A stretch of DNA of 10,668 nt from an uncultured Clostridia bacterium (GCA_947629225.1 CANRCY010000038.1:1-10668), one strand, 5' to 3'; positions 1 to 6,947 are shown, counted from the stretch's first letter. The notes: a model not told the origin generated them from the sequence alone. Made by a program: numbers and translations.

Positions 1-827
1 ACGACAAGGGCAGAACGGTCAAAGAGGCGGGTCCTTCCATGGCAGTCTCCGTGCTGGGGCTCGAAGACGTGCCCAACGCGGGCGACGCGTTCTTTGCCGT
101 AGAGCAGTCGCTCATGAAGCAGGTACAGGAGGAGCGCAAGAACAAACAGCGCGAATCCATGATCAAAGAGACGACCAAAGTTACCTTGGACGACGTGTTC
201 GCGCAGGTGGCAGACGGCATGAAGGAGCTCAACGTCATCGTCAAAGGGGACGTGCAGGGCTCGGTCGAAGCCGTCAAAGCGTCGCTCGAAAAGCTCGGGG
301 GCGAAGAGGTCAAGGTCAAGGTCATCCATGCGGGCGCGGGCGCCGTCAACGAGAGCGACGTCATGCTCGCCGATTCCGCGAACGCCATCATCATCGCCTT
401 CAACGTCCGTCCCGACGCCAAGGCGAAGCAGCTTGCCGAACGCAGCAAGGTGGACGTGCGCACATACCGCATCATCTACGAACTCATCGACGACATGGAA
501 GCGGCGCTCAAAGGCATGCTCGCGCCCAAGTATCACGAAATTTACATGGGCAAGGCGCAGGTATTGCAGACCTTCAACATCACGGGCGTCGGCACGGTCG
601 CGGGGTGCTATGTCACCGAAGGCAAGCTCGTCCGCGGCGGCAAATTGCGGATTTACCGCGACGACGTGATGATCGTCGAGGGCAACGTCAAACAGCTCAA
701 ACGCTTTAAGGACGACGCAAAGGAAGTCTCGGGCGGTCTCGAATGCGGCTGTGCGATCGACGGCTTCAACGAGATCAAGGTCGGCGACTTCATCGAATGC
801 TATCTCATCGAGGAGATCAAACAATGA
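1..827 (+). CDS. infB: Translation initiation factor IF-2, C-terminal part (5' end outside window)
   Basis: IF-2 is the GTPase that brings initiator fMet-tRNA to the 30S subunit and promotes 70S joining. The gene enters the window already open; the first complete codon is at 3 and about 274 codons are visible. The GTPase domain lies upstream. What remains is the end of domain II (KEAGPS followed by VLGLEDVPNAGD, a typical IF-2 segment), a charged helical linker, domain III (VIVKGDVQGSVEA, then IHAGAGAVNESDV and AFNVRPD) and the C-terminal fMet-tRNA-binding barrel (GTVAGCYVTEGK, LKRFKDDAKEV, GLECGCAI). It ends in IEEIKQ with TGA at 825-827, which overlaps the next start as ATGA. Family assignment is very secure. 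The ATG at 39 is an internal methionine, not the start. Confidence 0.97.
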   Translation, partial: DKGRTVKEAGPSMAVSVLGLEDVPNAGDAFFAVEQSLMKQVQEERKNKQRESMIKETTKVTLDDVFAQVADGMKELNVIVKGDVQGSVEAVKASLEKLGGEEVKVKVIHAGAGAVNESDVMLADSANAIIIAFNVRPDAKAKQLAERSKVDVRTYRIIYELIDDMEAALKGMLAPKYHEIYMGKAQVLQTFNITGVGTVAGCYVTEGKLVRGGKLRIYRDDVMIVEGNVKQLKRFKDDAKEVSGGLECGCAIDGFNEIKVGDFIECYLIEEIKQ

Positions 828-1198
828 AGCCCACGAGAGCACAGCGGTTAGACAGCGAGTTCCGCCGCACGATCTCGGAGATCGTGGCAGGTCCCTTAAA
901 GAACAGGGAACCGCGGCTTGGCGGCGTGATCTCGGTGACGGAGGCAGACGTCGCTCCCGACCTCAAAACGGCGAAGGTCTATGTCAGCATTTTAACGGCG
1001 GTCGAAGGGGAGAAGAAGGAGAGTTTCCGCATTTTGCGGGAAAACGCGGGGTTTGTGCGGCACGAGCTTTCCAAGGTCATGCGTCTGCGCACGGTGCCGC
1101 AACTCACCTTTTTGGAGGACGGCAGCATGGAGTACGGCTCTAAAATGGACGCCCTTCTTTCGAGCTTAGACGTCAAGACGGATAAGGACAGCGAATGA
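824..1198 (+). CDS. rbfA: 30S ribosome-binding factor RbfA
   Basis: A 124-residue cytoplasmic KH-fold protein that binds the 30S subunit and helps late maturation of the 16S rRNA 5' end. The length fits the family (about 115-135). Recognisable segments are the N-terminal RAQRLDSEFRRTISEI helix, VISVTEADVAPDLKTAKVYV (typical DLs.AkVyvS pattern) and the C-terminal RHELSKVMRLRTVPQLTF followed by EDGSMEYG, which matches the family's lR..PeL.F..D pattern. The ATG at 824 is chosen over in-frame upstream starts because it gives the family N-terminus, has AGGAG at 811-815, and forms an ATGA overlap with the infB stop. The order infB-rbfA is classical, so co-transcription and coupled translation are likely. 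Confidence 0.95.
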   Translation: MKPTRAQRLDSEFRRTISEIVAGPLKNREPRLGGVISVTEADVAPDLKTAKVYVSILTAVEGEKKESFRILRENAGFVRHELSKVMRLRTVPQLTFLEDGSMEYGSKMDALLSSLDVKTDKDSE

Positions 1199-2157
1199 GT
1201 ACCATCGAAGAGATCGCAAACGTTATCAAGAATTTGAAGAGCGCGGTGATATTTACCCATACACGACCCGACGGCGACGCTATCGGCTCGGCAATGGCGC
1301 TTTCCCGCGCTCTTTCTTTATGCAATATCAAGAATCAGGTCGTAGACGACAGCGTTATTCCCGAAAAGTTCGCCTTTCTTTGTCCCGACATCAGGCGCTT
1401 TCCCACGCTTGACGCGGAGGGCTATCTCTGCGTGGACGCGAGCGACGAAAACCGTCTCGGCGAGCTCACGAGCACCTTCCGCAAGGGCGCGAAGAAGGGG
1501 AAGATCACGGTCAACATCGATCATCATGTCTCCAATACCCGCTTTTGCAAATACAATTATGTGCGGGAAAGCGCCAGCAACAGCGAAAATATTTTGGAGC
1601 TCATCGTTGCGCTCGGCGTTCCGCTCGACAGGCAGATCTCGCAGTTCTTAATGGCGGGGATCGTCACCGATTCGGGCGGCTTTTCGCACAACGACGTCGG
1701 CGGCGACACCTTCCGCGCGGCGGCGCTCGTTTCCGACGGCGGCGCGGACGTCTGTGAGATCGCGTACCAACTGTTCCGCAAACAGAGCAAGGCGCGCGCC
1801 ACGATGTATGCAGAGGTCATCTCTCATCTGCGCTATCTGCTCGAAGACCGTCTTGCGGTCGCCCTCGTCACGCAGGAAATGCTCGCCCGCTACGGGCTCG
1901 GGCAGGACGCGACCGAGGGGATCGTCGACTTCGGGCTGACGGTAGACAGCGTCGAGGTGAGCGTCTGCCTCATGGAAGCCAAGAAAGGGCAGTATAAAGC
2001 CTCCTTCCGCTCCAAGGGAAAGGTGAACGTCAACGAGGTGGCGGGCGTATTCGGCGGCGGCGGGCATGTTCTCGCCTCGGGTTGCGTGTTTTTCGGCGAG
2101 CCCGAAGAGGTCGTCGACCGTCTGCGCTACGCCGTTTTGCAACATTTGGGGGAATAG
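1195..2157 (+). CDS. nrnA: DHH/DHHA1-family oligoribonuclease / pAp phosphatase (NrnA type)
   Basis: A 320-residue protein of the DHH phosphoesterase superfamily. NrnA proteins degrade 2-5 nt RNA (nanoRNA) from the ends and dephosphorylate 3'-phosphoadenosine 5'-phosphate, using two metal ions. Visible motifs in order: H22 with RPDGDAIGS (24-32; metal ligands D26 and D28), the D81/D84 region (VDASD), the DHH signature D109-H110-H111, T158-D159 with SGGFSH, and the C-terminal DHHA1 substrate-binding loop FGGGGH (286-291). All expected catalytic residues are present. The start overlaps the rbfA stop as ATGA and has AAGGA at 1184-1188. The position between rbfA and truB is the usual place for nrnA (ytqI-like) genes in Bacillota. 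Substrate preference (RNA or pAp) cannot be read from sequence. Confidence 0.92.
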   Translation: MSTIEEIANVIKNLKSAVIFTHTRPDGDAIGSAMALSRALSLCNIKNQVVDDSVIPEKFAFLCPDIRRFPTLDAEGYLCVDASDENRLGELTSTFRKGAKKGKITVNIDHHVSNTRFCKYNYVRESASNSENILELIVALGVPLDRQISQFLMAGIVTDSGGFSHNDVGGDTFRAAALVSDGGADVCEIAYQLFRKQSKARATMYAEVISHLRYLLEDRLAVALVTQEMLARYGLGQDATEGIVDFGLTVDSVEVSVCLMEAKKGQYKASFRSKGKVNVNEVAGVFGGGGHVLASGCVFFGEPEEVVDRLRYAVLQHLGE

Positions 2158-2991
2158 ATGACGGGCTTTGTCAATATCGATAAGCGGGAGGGGGTCTCGT
2201 CCACCTATGCGGTGAACAGGCTGAAACGGCTCTCGGGAACGCCTTGCGGGCATATGGGCACGTTGGACCCGCTCGCTTCGGGGGTGCTCCCCGTCGCGGT
2301 CGGAAACGCCTCCCGCCTGTTCGAATATTTTTTGGAGAAAGAAAAGACCTATCTCGCCCGTTTCCGCTTCGGCGTGACGAGCAAGAGCCTCGACCGCGAG
2401 AGCGAGCTTCTCTTCGGCGGAAGAGTCCCTTCGGCAGAGGAGATCGGGGAAGTTTTGCCCCGTTTCGTCGGCGAGATCGAGCAAGTCCCGCCCGCATTCA
2501 GCGCCATCAGCATCGGCGGAAAGCGCAGTTACGAGTACGCACGGCAGGGGCGCGAAGTGCCCTTAAACGCAAAACGGGTGCACATTTACGAGTTCTGTCT
2601 GCTTGAACAGACGGAAAAAGACGAGTTCTTGTTCCGCATCGTCTGCGGCGGGGGGACGTATATCCGCTCTCTCGCGCGCGACGTTGCCCGCGCTCTCGGC
2701 ACGGAGGGGCTCATGGCTTCGCTCCGCCGCACGAAGAGCGGCATTTTCACCGAGGAAACGGCAGTCCCGCTCGACGCGCTCACTCCCGAAAATTTGCGGG
2801 AATACCTCATTCCCACCGAGGACGTTCTGCCCTTCCCCGCCCTCGAAATGGACGACGAGCGGCTCTATCACGGGCTTTCCCTGCCCTGTAAAGGCGAGGA
2901 CGGGCAATATAAACTCTACCGCGGCGGGCAGTTTTACGGGCTCGCAAGGGTGGAAAACGGACTTGTAAAGGCGGAGAAAAAATTATGCTGA
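2158..2991 (+). CDS. truB: tRNA pseudouridine(55) synthase TruB
   Basis: Converts U55 to pseudouridine in the T-loop of tRNAs. The 277-residue protein carries all TruB landmarks: GFVNIDKREGVSS near the N-terminus, GHMGTLDPLASGVLP with catalytic D37, KTYLARFRFGVTSKSLD (63-79), PPAFSAISIGGKRSYEYAR (111-129), and CGGGTYIRSLARDVA (163-177). A short C-terminal extension (about 210-277) takes the place of the PUA-like region. The start codon directly follows the TAG of nrnA, with only a G-rich weak ribosome site (GGGGGA, 2148-2153) before it, so coupling to nrnA translation is likely. The 3' end overlaps ribF by 7 bp. The truB-ribF adjacency is conserved in many bacteria. Confidence 0.96.
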   Translation: MTGFVNIDKREGVSSTYAVNRLKRLSGTPCGHMGTLDPLASGVLPVAVGNASRLFEYFLEKEKTYLARFRFGVTSKSLDRESELLFGGRVPSAEEIGEVLPRFVGEIEQVPPAFSAISIGGKRSYEYARQGREVPLNAKRVHIYEFCLLEQTEKDEFLFRIVCGGGTYIRSLARDVARALGTEGLMASLRRTKSGIFTEETAVPLDALTPENLREYLIPTEDVLPFPALEMDDERLYHGLSLPCKGEDGQYKLYRGGQFYGLARVENGLVKAEKKLC

Positions 2992-3902
2992 CCGTCCTCA
3001 AAGAGGGGGAGACGTTCCCCGGGCCCTGCGCCCTCGTCTTCGGCGGGTTCGACGGATTGCACCTCGGGCACCGCGCGCTTCTCGGCATTGCAGCGCAAAG
3101 CGGTCTGCCCGTCGGCGTCACGTCCGTCCTCGGCGGAAAGGGGAAGGAACTCTTCACGCGTGAGGAGCGGGAATACGTTTTTTCGCAGAACGGGGTGCGT
3201 TTTGCGCTCGAATTTCCCTTTACGGAGGCGTTGAAAAACACTTCGGCGGAGGAATTCCTGCACGGCGTTTTCGGGCGTCTGAACGTAAAATACGCCGTTT
3301 GCGGCGAAGATTTCCGTTTCGGCAGGAACGCGGAGGGAACGGCGGAACTGCTCAAAACGCTCGCTCCCTGCCCCGTGACCGTCGGAAAGACGGTAAAATA
3401 TCTCGGGGAAAGCGGAAGGGCGCGCAAGTTCTCCTCCACCGCCTGCAAAGAGTTGCTGAAAAGAGGGGAGCTCTCCCGTCTGAACGCCTGTCTGTATTCC
3501 CGCGCGGAGGAATTTTTCGGCTGCGCCTATTTCATCGGCGGAAAGGTGGAGCACGGGCGGAAGGTGGGCAGGAGCTACGGTTTCCCCACCCTCAATTTGG
3601 GCGTGCCGCAAAGCAAACTGCTCCCGCCCGACGGCGTGTACCGCGGGCTCTGCCAAACGCCTGCGGGGAACTTCCCCACGATCGTCAACATCGGCTCCCG
3701 TCCCACGTTCCGAGTGGAAGAGCGCAAGATCGAGGCGTATTTGGACGGATTTTCGGGCGATCTCTACGGGGCGTATGTGCGCGTCTATCCCACGGAGTTT
3801 TTGCGTCCGATCGAAAAATTTCCCTCGGCAGAGGCGCTCAAAGAACAGCTTCTGCGGGACGTAAAAACGTTGAAACAGTACAAAGGAGAGAATGCGGTAT
3901 GA
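2985..3902 (+). CDS. ribF: Riboflavin kinase / FMN adenylyltransferase (RibF), with altered adenylyltransferase motifs
   Basis: RibF phosphorylates riboflavin to FMN (C-terminal domain) and adenylates FMN to FAD (N-terminal domain). The 305-residue length is normal. The N-terminal half has GGFDGLHLGH (20-29, HxGH signature) and GEDFRFGRN (107-115). The C-terminal kinase domain looks intact: GGKVEHGRKVGRSYGFPTLN (185-204, PTxN motif), DGVYRG, NIGSRPTF (235-242) and a catalytic E in IEAYLDGF, then GDLYG. Two N-terminal features are unusual: the usual F-x-P-H-P segment after the second beta strand is replaced by TSVLGGKGK near residues 46-54, and the SSTxxR motif reads SSTACK (150-155), with K for R. 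The start has GGAG at 2973-2976 inside truB. The kinase call is firm; the FAD-synthetase activity is less certain. Confidence 0.93.
   Translation: MLTVLKEGETFPGPCALVFGGFDGLHLGHRALLGIAAQSGLPVGVTSVLGGKGKELFTREEREYVFSQNGVRFALEFPFTEALKNTSAEEFLHGVFGRLNVKYAVCGEDFRFGRNAEGTAELLKTLAPCPVTVGKTVKYLGESGRARKFSSTACKELLKRGELSRLNACLYSRAEEFFGCAYFIGGKVEHGRKVGRSYGFPTLNLGVPQSKLLPPDGVYRGLCQTPAGNFPTIVNIGSRPTFRVEERKIEAYLDGFSGDLYGAYVRVYPTEFLRPIEKFPSAEALKEQLLRDVKTLKQYKGENAV
3884..3888 (+). promoter_or_regulatory. Shine-Dalgarno site AGGAG deciding the start of the endonuclease IV-like gene
   Basis: AGGAG, within AAAGGAG, lies ten bases before the ATG at 3899, inside the last codons of ribF. An earlier ATG at 3892 is only three bases from the site and opens an unrelated shadow frame. 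The ATG at 3899 opens the conserved TIM-barrel frame and forms an ATGA overlap with the ribF stop. This supports 3899 as the real start. Confidence 0.7.
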
Positions 3903-4753
3903 TAAAATTCGGACCGAGCGGCAACTCGGAGAGCTTTTACGCGGCGGGGTACTCGCATACGGAGGACGCCGCCAAGTTCGTCAGGGAAAACGGGCTCGAC
4001 TGCTTCGAATATTCCTTCGGCAGAGGCGTCCGCATGACCGAGGACAAGGCGATCTCGATCGGCGATGCGTTCCGCGAGAACGGCGTGGAGATCTCCGTAC
4101 ACGCGCCTTACTTCGTCAATTTTGCCAACCCCGACGACGAAATGGCGGCAAAGTCGTATGGCTATGTGCTCGACAGCGGAAGAATGGCAGCCCTCATGGG
4201 CGGCAAGCGCATCGTCTTTCATCCCGCCGCGCAGGGGAAGGAAGAGCGCGGGGTCGCCGTCTCCCGCACGGAAGACCGCCTCAAAATCCTGCGCGATTAT
4301 ATCTATCTCAACAATCTGGAAAATCTCATGTTCTGCCCCGAAACCATGGGCAAGACGGCGCAGATCGGCACGGTGGAAGAGATCGCCCGCTTTTGCGGGA
4401 TCGACCCCGTTTTTACGCCCTGTATCGACTTCGGGCACATCAACGCCCGCGAACAGGGGAGCTTAAAGACGAAGGAAGACTACCGCGTGCGGCTCGAATA
4501 TCTTCTCGAAAAGCTCGGCTACGACCGCATGAAGCACTTCCATGTGCATTTTTCCAAAATTCAATACGGCGCGAAAGGGGAGATACGCCACCTCACCTTC
4601 GAAGACGAAATTTTCGGACCCGAATTCATGCCGCTCGCAGAGGCGCTCGCAGAGCTTCGGTTGGAGCCCTACGTCGTCTCCGAATCGGCAGGCACGCAGA
4701 CGGAGGACGCGCTCGCGATGAAGCGCATGTACGCGCTCGCCGCCCGCGCATAA
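3899..4753 (+). CDS. Endonuclease IV-like (AP endonuclease family 2) TIM-barrel metalloenzyme
   Basis: The 284-residue protein resembles endonuclease IV, a trinuclear-zinc enzyme that cuts DNA at abasic sites. Metal-ligand positions follow the family in order and spacing: H68 (SVHAPYFVNFAN), H108 (VFHPA), E148 (CPETMGK), D177 and H180 (CIDFGHINAR), H215 (HFHVHFSK), H231 (IRHLTFED) and E262 (VSESAG). Two sites differ from classical Nfo as I recall it: the D-R-H triad reads I-R-H (I229), and H-x-N-D-S reads H-V-H-F-S. The protein therefore probably belongs to a divergent branch, and DNA repair is inferred, not shown. Sugar-phosphate isomerases of the same superfamily are the alternative. It is the last gene of the infB-ribF operon, overlapping ribF by ATGA, and is followed by a fresh promoter. 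The long upstream extension of this frame to 3299 is a shadow over ribF. Confidence 0.82.
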   Translation: MIKFGPSGNSESFYAAGYSHTEDAAKFVRENGLDCFEYSFGRGVRMTEDKAISIGDAFRENGVEISVHAPYFVNFANPDDEMAAKSYGYVLDSGRMAALMGGKRIVFHPAAQGKEERGVAVSRTEDRLKILRDYIYLNNLENLMFCPETMGKTAQIGTVEEIARFCGIDPVFTPCIDFGHINAREQGSLKTKEDYRVRLEYLLEKLGYDRMKHFHVHFSKIQYGAKGEIRHLTFEDEIFGPEFMPLAEALAELRLEPYVVSESAGTQTEDALAMKRMYALAARA

Positions 4754-4779
4754 AGGCGCAGTTTTCTCTTAAAAAGTTG

Positions 4780-4808
4780 TTGACTTGCCTTGGCGTATTT
4801 GGTATAAT
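4780..4808 (+). promoter_or_regulatory. Sigma-A-type promoter of the peptidase-efp-dtd operon
   Basis: A -35 box TTGACT (4780-4785) and a perfect -10 box TATAAT (4803-4808) are separated by exactly 17 bp, matching 11 of 12 consensus positions. They lie in the only AT-rich gap between region 1 and region 2 (4754-4814). With the last T of the -10 box set at -7, transcription is predicted to start at 4815, an A that is also the first base of the downstream ATG. Confidence 0.85.
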
Positions 4809-4814
4809 ATGGGT

Positions 4815-5870
4815 ATGTTACAGGCGGAAAAGCGCAAAATATACCGTGAAGCGGGTGCGGACGCCCTCTTTTTGGAGCCCGATCATCTCCGCAGGTATCT
4901 CACGGGATTCTATTCTACGGACGGCTATGTCGTCCTGACGGACGAAAACTGTTTCTTCGTCGCCGATCCCCGTTACTTCGAGGCGGCGGAAAAAGCGCTC
5001 AAAGGCTCGGACGTGACCGTCGTTGCGGGCGCGCGGAAAGAAGCGCTCGCCCTCGTAAAGGATTGCAAAACGCTCGGCGTTCCCTTCCCGTTCGTCACCC
5101 TCTCCTCGGCAGAGGAACTGCGCGGCGCGGGCTTTACCCTTCTCGACTGTATGCCCGCCCTCAAAAAGGCGATGGAGTATAAGTCGGAGCGCGAACTTTC
5201 CCTCATCGGAAAGGCATGCGAGATCGCAGAGGACGCGCTTTTGCAACTTCTTCCCGCGCTCGAAGAGGGCATGACGGAGAGCGCGGCGGCGGCTCTTCTC
5301 GAATACAACATGAGAAAACTGGGCGCCTCGGGCGTTTCGTTCGAGACGATCGTGGCGTTCGGCGCGAATTCGAGCGTTCCCCATCACGAGACGGGGGAGA
5401 CAAAACTCAAATTCGGCGATATCGTGCTCATCGACTTCGGCTGCAAGGTGGAAGGGTACTGTTCGGACTGCACCCGCACCTTCCTTTTCGGCGACGACGG
5501 CAAGCACGAAGAGTTCAAGAAAGCGTATGCGGAAGTGCTCAAAGCGCACGAACTCGTCAAAGAGACCGTAAAGGCGGGCATGACGGGGCGGGAGGCGGAC
5601 GAAGTCGCCCGCGGCAGTCTGCGCAAGGCGGGGCTCGACGGGCTCTTTACCCACTCTTTGGGGCACGGCATCGGGCTGCAAATCCACGAATATCCCACCC
5701 TCTCTCCCCGCGGGGAAGAGGTCCTCGGGGACGGCATGGTCTTTTCGGACGAGCCCGGGGTCTATCTTGCGGGCGAGTACGGGATTCGGATCGAGGACAG
5801 TTGCTACATGCAGGGCGGGAGCGTGCATTCCTTCATGCACAAGACGGAGCGGAAGCTCATCATTCTGTAA
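4815..5870 (+). CDS. M24-family Xaa-Pro aminopeptidase (prolidase-like)
   Basis: A cytoplasmic metallopeptidase that removes N-terminal residues linked to proline or splits X-Pro dipeptides. The 351-residue protein has the small creatinase-like N-terminal domain (about 1-120, with RRYLTGFYSTDGYVVLTDEN at 26-45) and the C-terminal pita-bread domain. The five dinuclear-metal ligands are all visible: D207 (LIDFGC), D218 (SDCTRTF), H284 (SLGHGIGLQIHEYP), E313 (SDEPGVYL) and E327 (GIRIEDS). The substrate-binding H190/H191 (VPHHETG) is also present. Adjacency to efp is recurrent in Bacillota (yqhT-efp in Bacillus subtilis). The ATG at 4815 gives the expected N-terminus; no Shine-Dalgarno site precedes it. 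An in-frame ATG at 4809 would lie upstream of the predicted transcript start. Aminopeptidase P versus prolidase cannot be separated here. Confidence 0.93.
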   Translation: MLQAEKRKIYREAGADALFLEPDHLRRYLTGFYSTDGYVVLTDENCFFVADPRYFEAAEKALKGSDVTVVAGARKEALALVKDCKTLGVPFPFVTLSSAEELRGAGFTLLDCMPALKKAMEYKSERELSLIGKACEIAEDALLQLLPALEEGMTESAAAALLEYNMRKLGASGVSFETIVAFGANSSVPHHETGETKLKFGDIVLIDFGCKVEGYCSDCTRTFLFGDDGKHEEFKKAYAEVLKAHELVKETVKAGMTGREADEVARGSLRKAGLDGLFTHSLGHGIGLQIHEYPTLSPRGEEVLGDGMVFSDEPGVYLAGEYGIRIEDSCYMQGGSVHSFMHKTERKLIIL

Positions 5871-5873
5871 ATG

Positions 5874-5899
5874 TTCGCCGCGGGCACAGCGGCGCCGAA
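5874..5899 (+). other. Small GC-rich inverted repeat between the peptidase gene and efp
   Basis: CGCCGC at 5876-5881 can pair with GCGGCG at 5889-5894 around a 7-base loop. Outer TTC/GAA bases could extend the stem with a two-base bulge. No T-run follows, so it is unlikely to be a complete Rho-independent terminator. It may be an RNA processing or stability element in the 56-bp gap upstream of the efp ribosome site, or it may be chance in GC-rich DNA. Confidence 0.3.
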
Positions 5900-5926
5900 T
5901 AGAAATCAATTAAGGAGATCAAACAT

Positions 5927-6490
5927 ATGGCACAAATTTTGGCAGGCGACATCAGAAAGGGCACCACGTTCGAATACAAGAGCGGCGTATATACCGTTGT
6001 CGAATTCCAGCATGTAAAACCCGGCAAGGGCGCGGCGTTCGTCCGCACGACGCTCAAAAACGTCGTCACGGGGCAGGTCCTCTCCGACGAGACCTTCAAC
6101 CCCACCTTCAAGCTCGAAACGGTGCAGGTCGAAACCAAGAAGATGACCTATTCCTATAACGACGGCGAGTTCTATTATTTCATGGACGACGAGTTCAACC
6201 TCACGCCGCTCAATCACGGGCAGGTCGAAGACGCGCTCCAATATATCCGCGAGAACGACACCGTGACCGTGCGTTTCCTCTACGGCAACGCCTTCTCGGT
6301 GGAGCCCGAAAACTTCGTCGAGCTCAAAGTCATCGAGGCGGAGCCCGGCGTCAAGGGTAACACGGCGACCAACGTCACCAAATCCGCCAAGGTCGAAACG
6401 GGCGCGACGTTCCAGGTCCCCATGTTTGTCGAGGAAGGGGATACCATTCGCATCGATACCCGCACGGGTGAGTATATGTCGAGAGTATAA
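5927..6490 (+). CDS. efp: Elongation factor P (EF-P)
   Basis: EF-P binds ribosomes stalled at polyproline stretches, between the P and E sites, and stimulates peptide bond formation. The protein is 187 residues, normal for the family, with three beta-barrel domains: KOW-like N-terminal domain (1-65), central OB domain (about 66-128) and C-terminal OB domain ending in GDTIRIDTRTGEYMSRV. The tip loop KPGKGAAFVR (31-40) carries K34, the residue modified in many species. The loop is close to the Bacillus type, where the lysine carries 5-aminopentanol; no modification enzyme is encoded in this window. A strong AAGGAG (5912-5917) with a nine-base spacer sets the start. No separate promoter is evident in the 56-bp gap, so expression from the promoter at 4780 is likely. 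Confidence 0.98.
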   Translation: MAQILAGDIRKGTTFEYKSGVYTVVEFQHVKPGKGAAFVRTTLKNVVTGQVLSDETFNPTFKLETVQVETKKMTYSYNDGEFYYFMDDEFNLTPLNHGQVEDALQYIRENDTVTVRFLYGNAFSVEPENFVELKVIEAEPGVKGNTATNVTKSAKVETGATFQVPMFVEEGDTIRIDTRTGEYMSRV

Positions 6491-6493
6491 ACC

Positions 6494-6931
6494 ATGAAAT
6501 TCGTAGCGCAACGGGTACTTTGCGCAGAGCTTACGGTAAACGGTGAGCCCGTCTCCGAAATCGGACGCGGGCTTGTCGTTTTTTTCGGCATAAAGAGGGG
6601 CGACGGCGAACAGCAAGCCGAAAAGTGCGCCGAAAAGCTGGCGAACCTGCGCGTCTTCGAAGACGGCGCGGGCAAAATGAACTTGTCTGTCAAAGAGGTC
6701 GGGGGAGAAATTTTATTCGTTTCCCAATTCACCCTCTACGGCGACGCCCGCAAGGGGAACCGTCCGAGCTTTACGGAGGCGGAACGCCCCGAACGCGCCG
6801 AAGCGCTCTATGGATACGCCGCGGACTGCCTGCGCGCGCAAGACGTGCCCGTCAAAACGGGGGTGTTCGGCGCGGACATGAAGATCGCGCAGACGAACGA
6901 CGGACCCGTTACCATTCTCTACGAGGTCTGA
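6494..6931 (+). CDS. dtd: D-aminoacyl-tRNA deacylase
   Basis: Dtd hydrolyses D-amino acids (and glycine mischarged on tRNA-Ala) from tRNA, a chirality-proofreading step. The 145-residue length is typical. Both active-site signatures are present: SQFTLYGDARKGNRPSF (77-93) and NDGPVT (135-140), the latter carrying the Gly-cisPro dipeptide that reads chirality. GVFGADMKI lies just before the second motif, as usual. The ATG is three bases after the efp stop. Only a weak GAGAG (6481-6485) precedes it, so translation may depend on coupling to efp. Grouping with efp puts two translation-quality genes in one transcript. Confidence 0.95.
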   Translation: MKFVAQRVLCAELTVNGEPVSEIGRGLVVFFGIKRGDGEQQAEKCAEKLANLRVFEDGAGKMNLSVKEVGGEILFVSQFTLYGDARKGNRPSFTEAERPERAEALYGYAADCLRAQDVPVKTGVFGADMKIAQTNDGPVTILYEV

Positions 6932-6947
6932 ACCATACGCAAAAACC

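Noticed and set aside
743..823. Earlier in-frame start for rbfA
   Set aside because: It would overlap infB by over 80 bp with residues unlike RbfA. The ATG at 824 gives the family N-terminus and an AGGAG site.
1648..2484. A 278-codon minus-strand open frame across nrnA and truB
   Set aside because: It spans two clearly coding plus-strand genes, has no family motif and is typical of antisense shadows in GC-rich DNA.
3299..3898. Upstream extension of the endonuclease IV-like frame over ribF (484 codons in all)
   Set aside because: The extension is an Arg-rich shadow of ribF. Family similarity begins at the ATG at 3899, which has its own ribosome site.
4746..4770. GCGC-loop-GCGC followed by a T-rich stretch, as a terminator for the infB-ribF operon
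   Set aside because: The stem is only four base pairs with a six-base loop and an interrupted T-run, so it is too weak to call. Where the first operon ends is left open.
4809..4814. ATG at 4809 as the start of the peptidase
   Set aside because: It lies one base after the -10 box and upstream of the predicted transcript start, so it could be used only on readthrough RNA. The family N-terminus fits 4815 equally well.
4818..5909. A 363-codon open frame on the minus strand covering nearly the whole peptidase gene
   Set aside because: The plus strand encodes an M24 peptidase with all five metal ligands. The minus frame is low-complexity, rich in Arg/Glu/Ala, shows no recognisable motif and is explained by the GC-rich third positions of the real gene.
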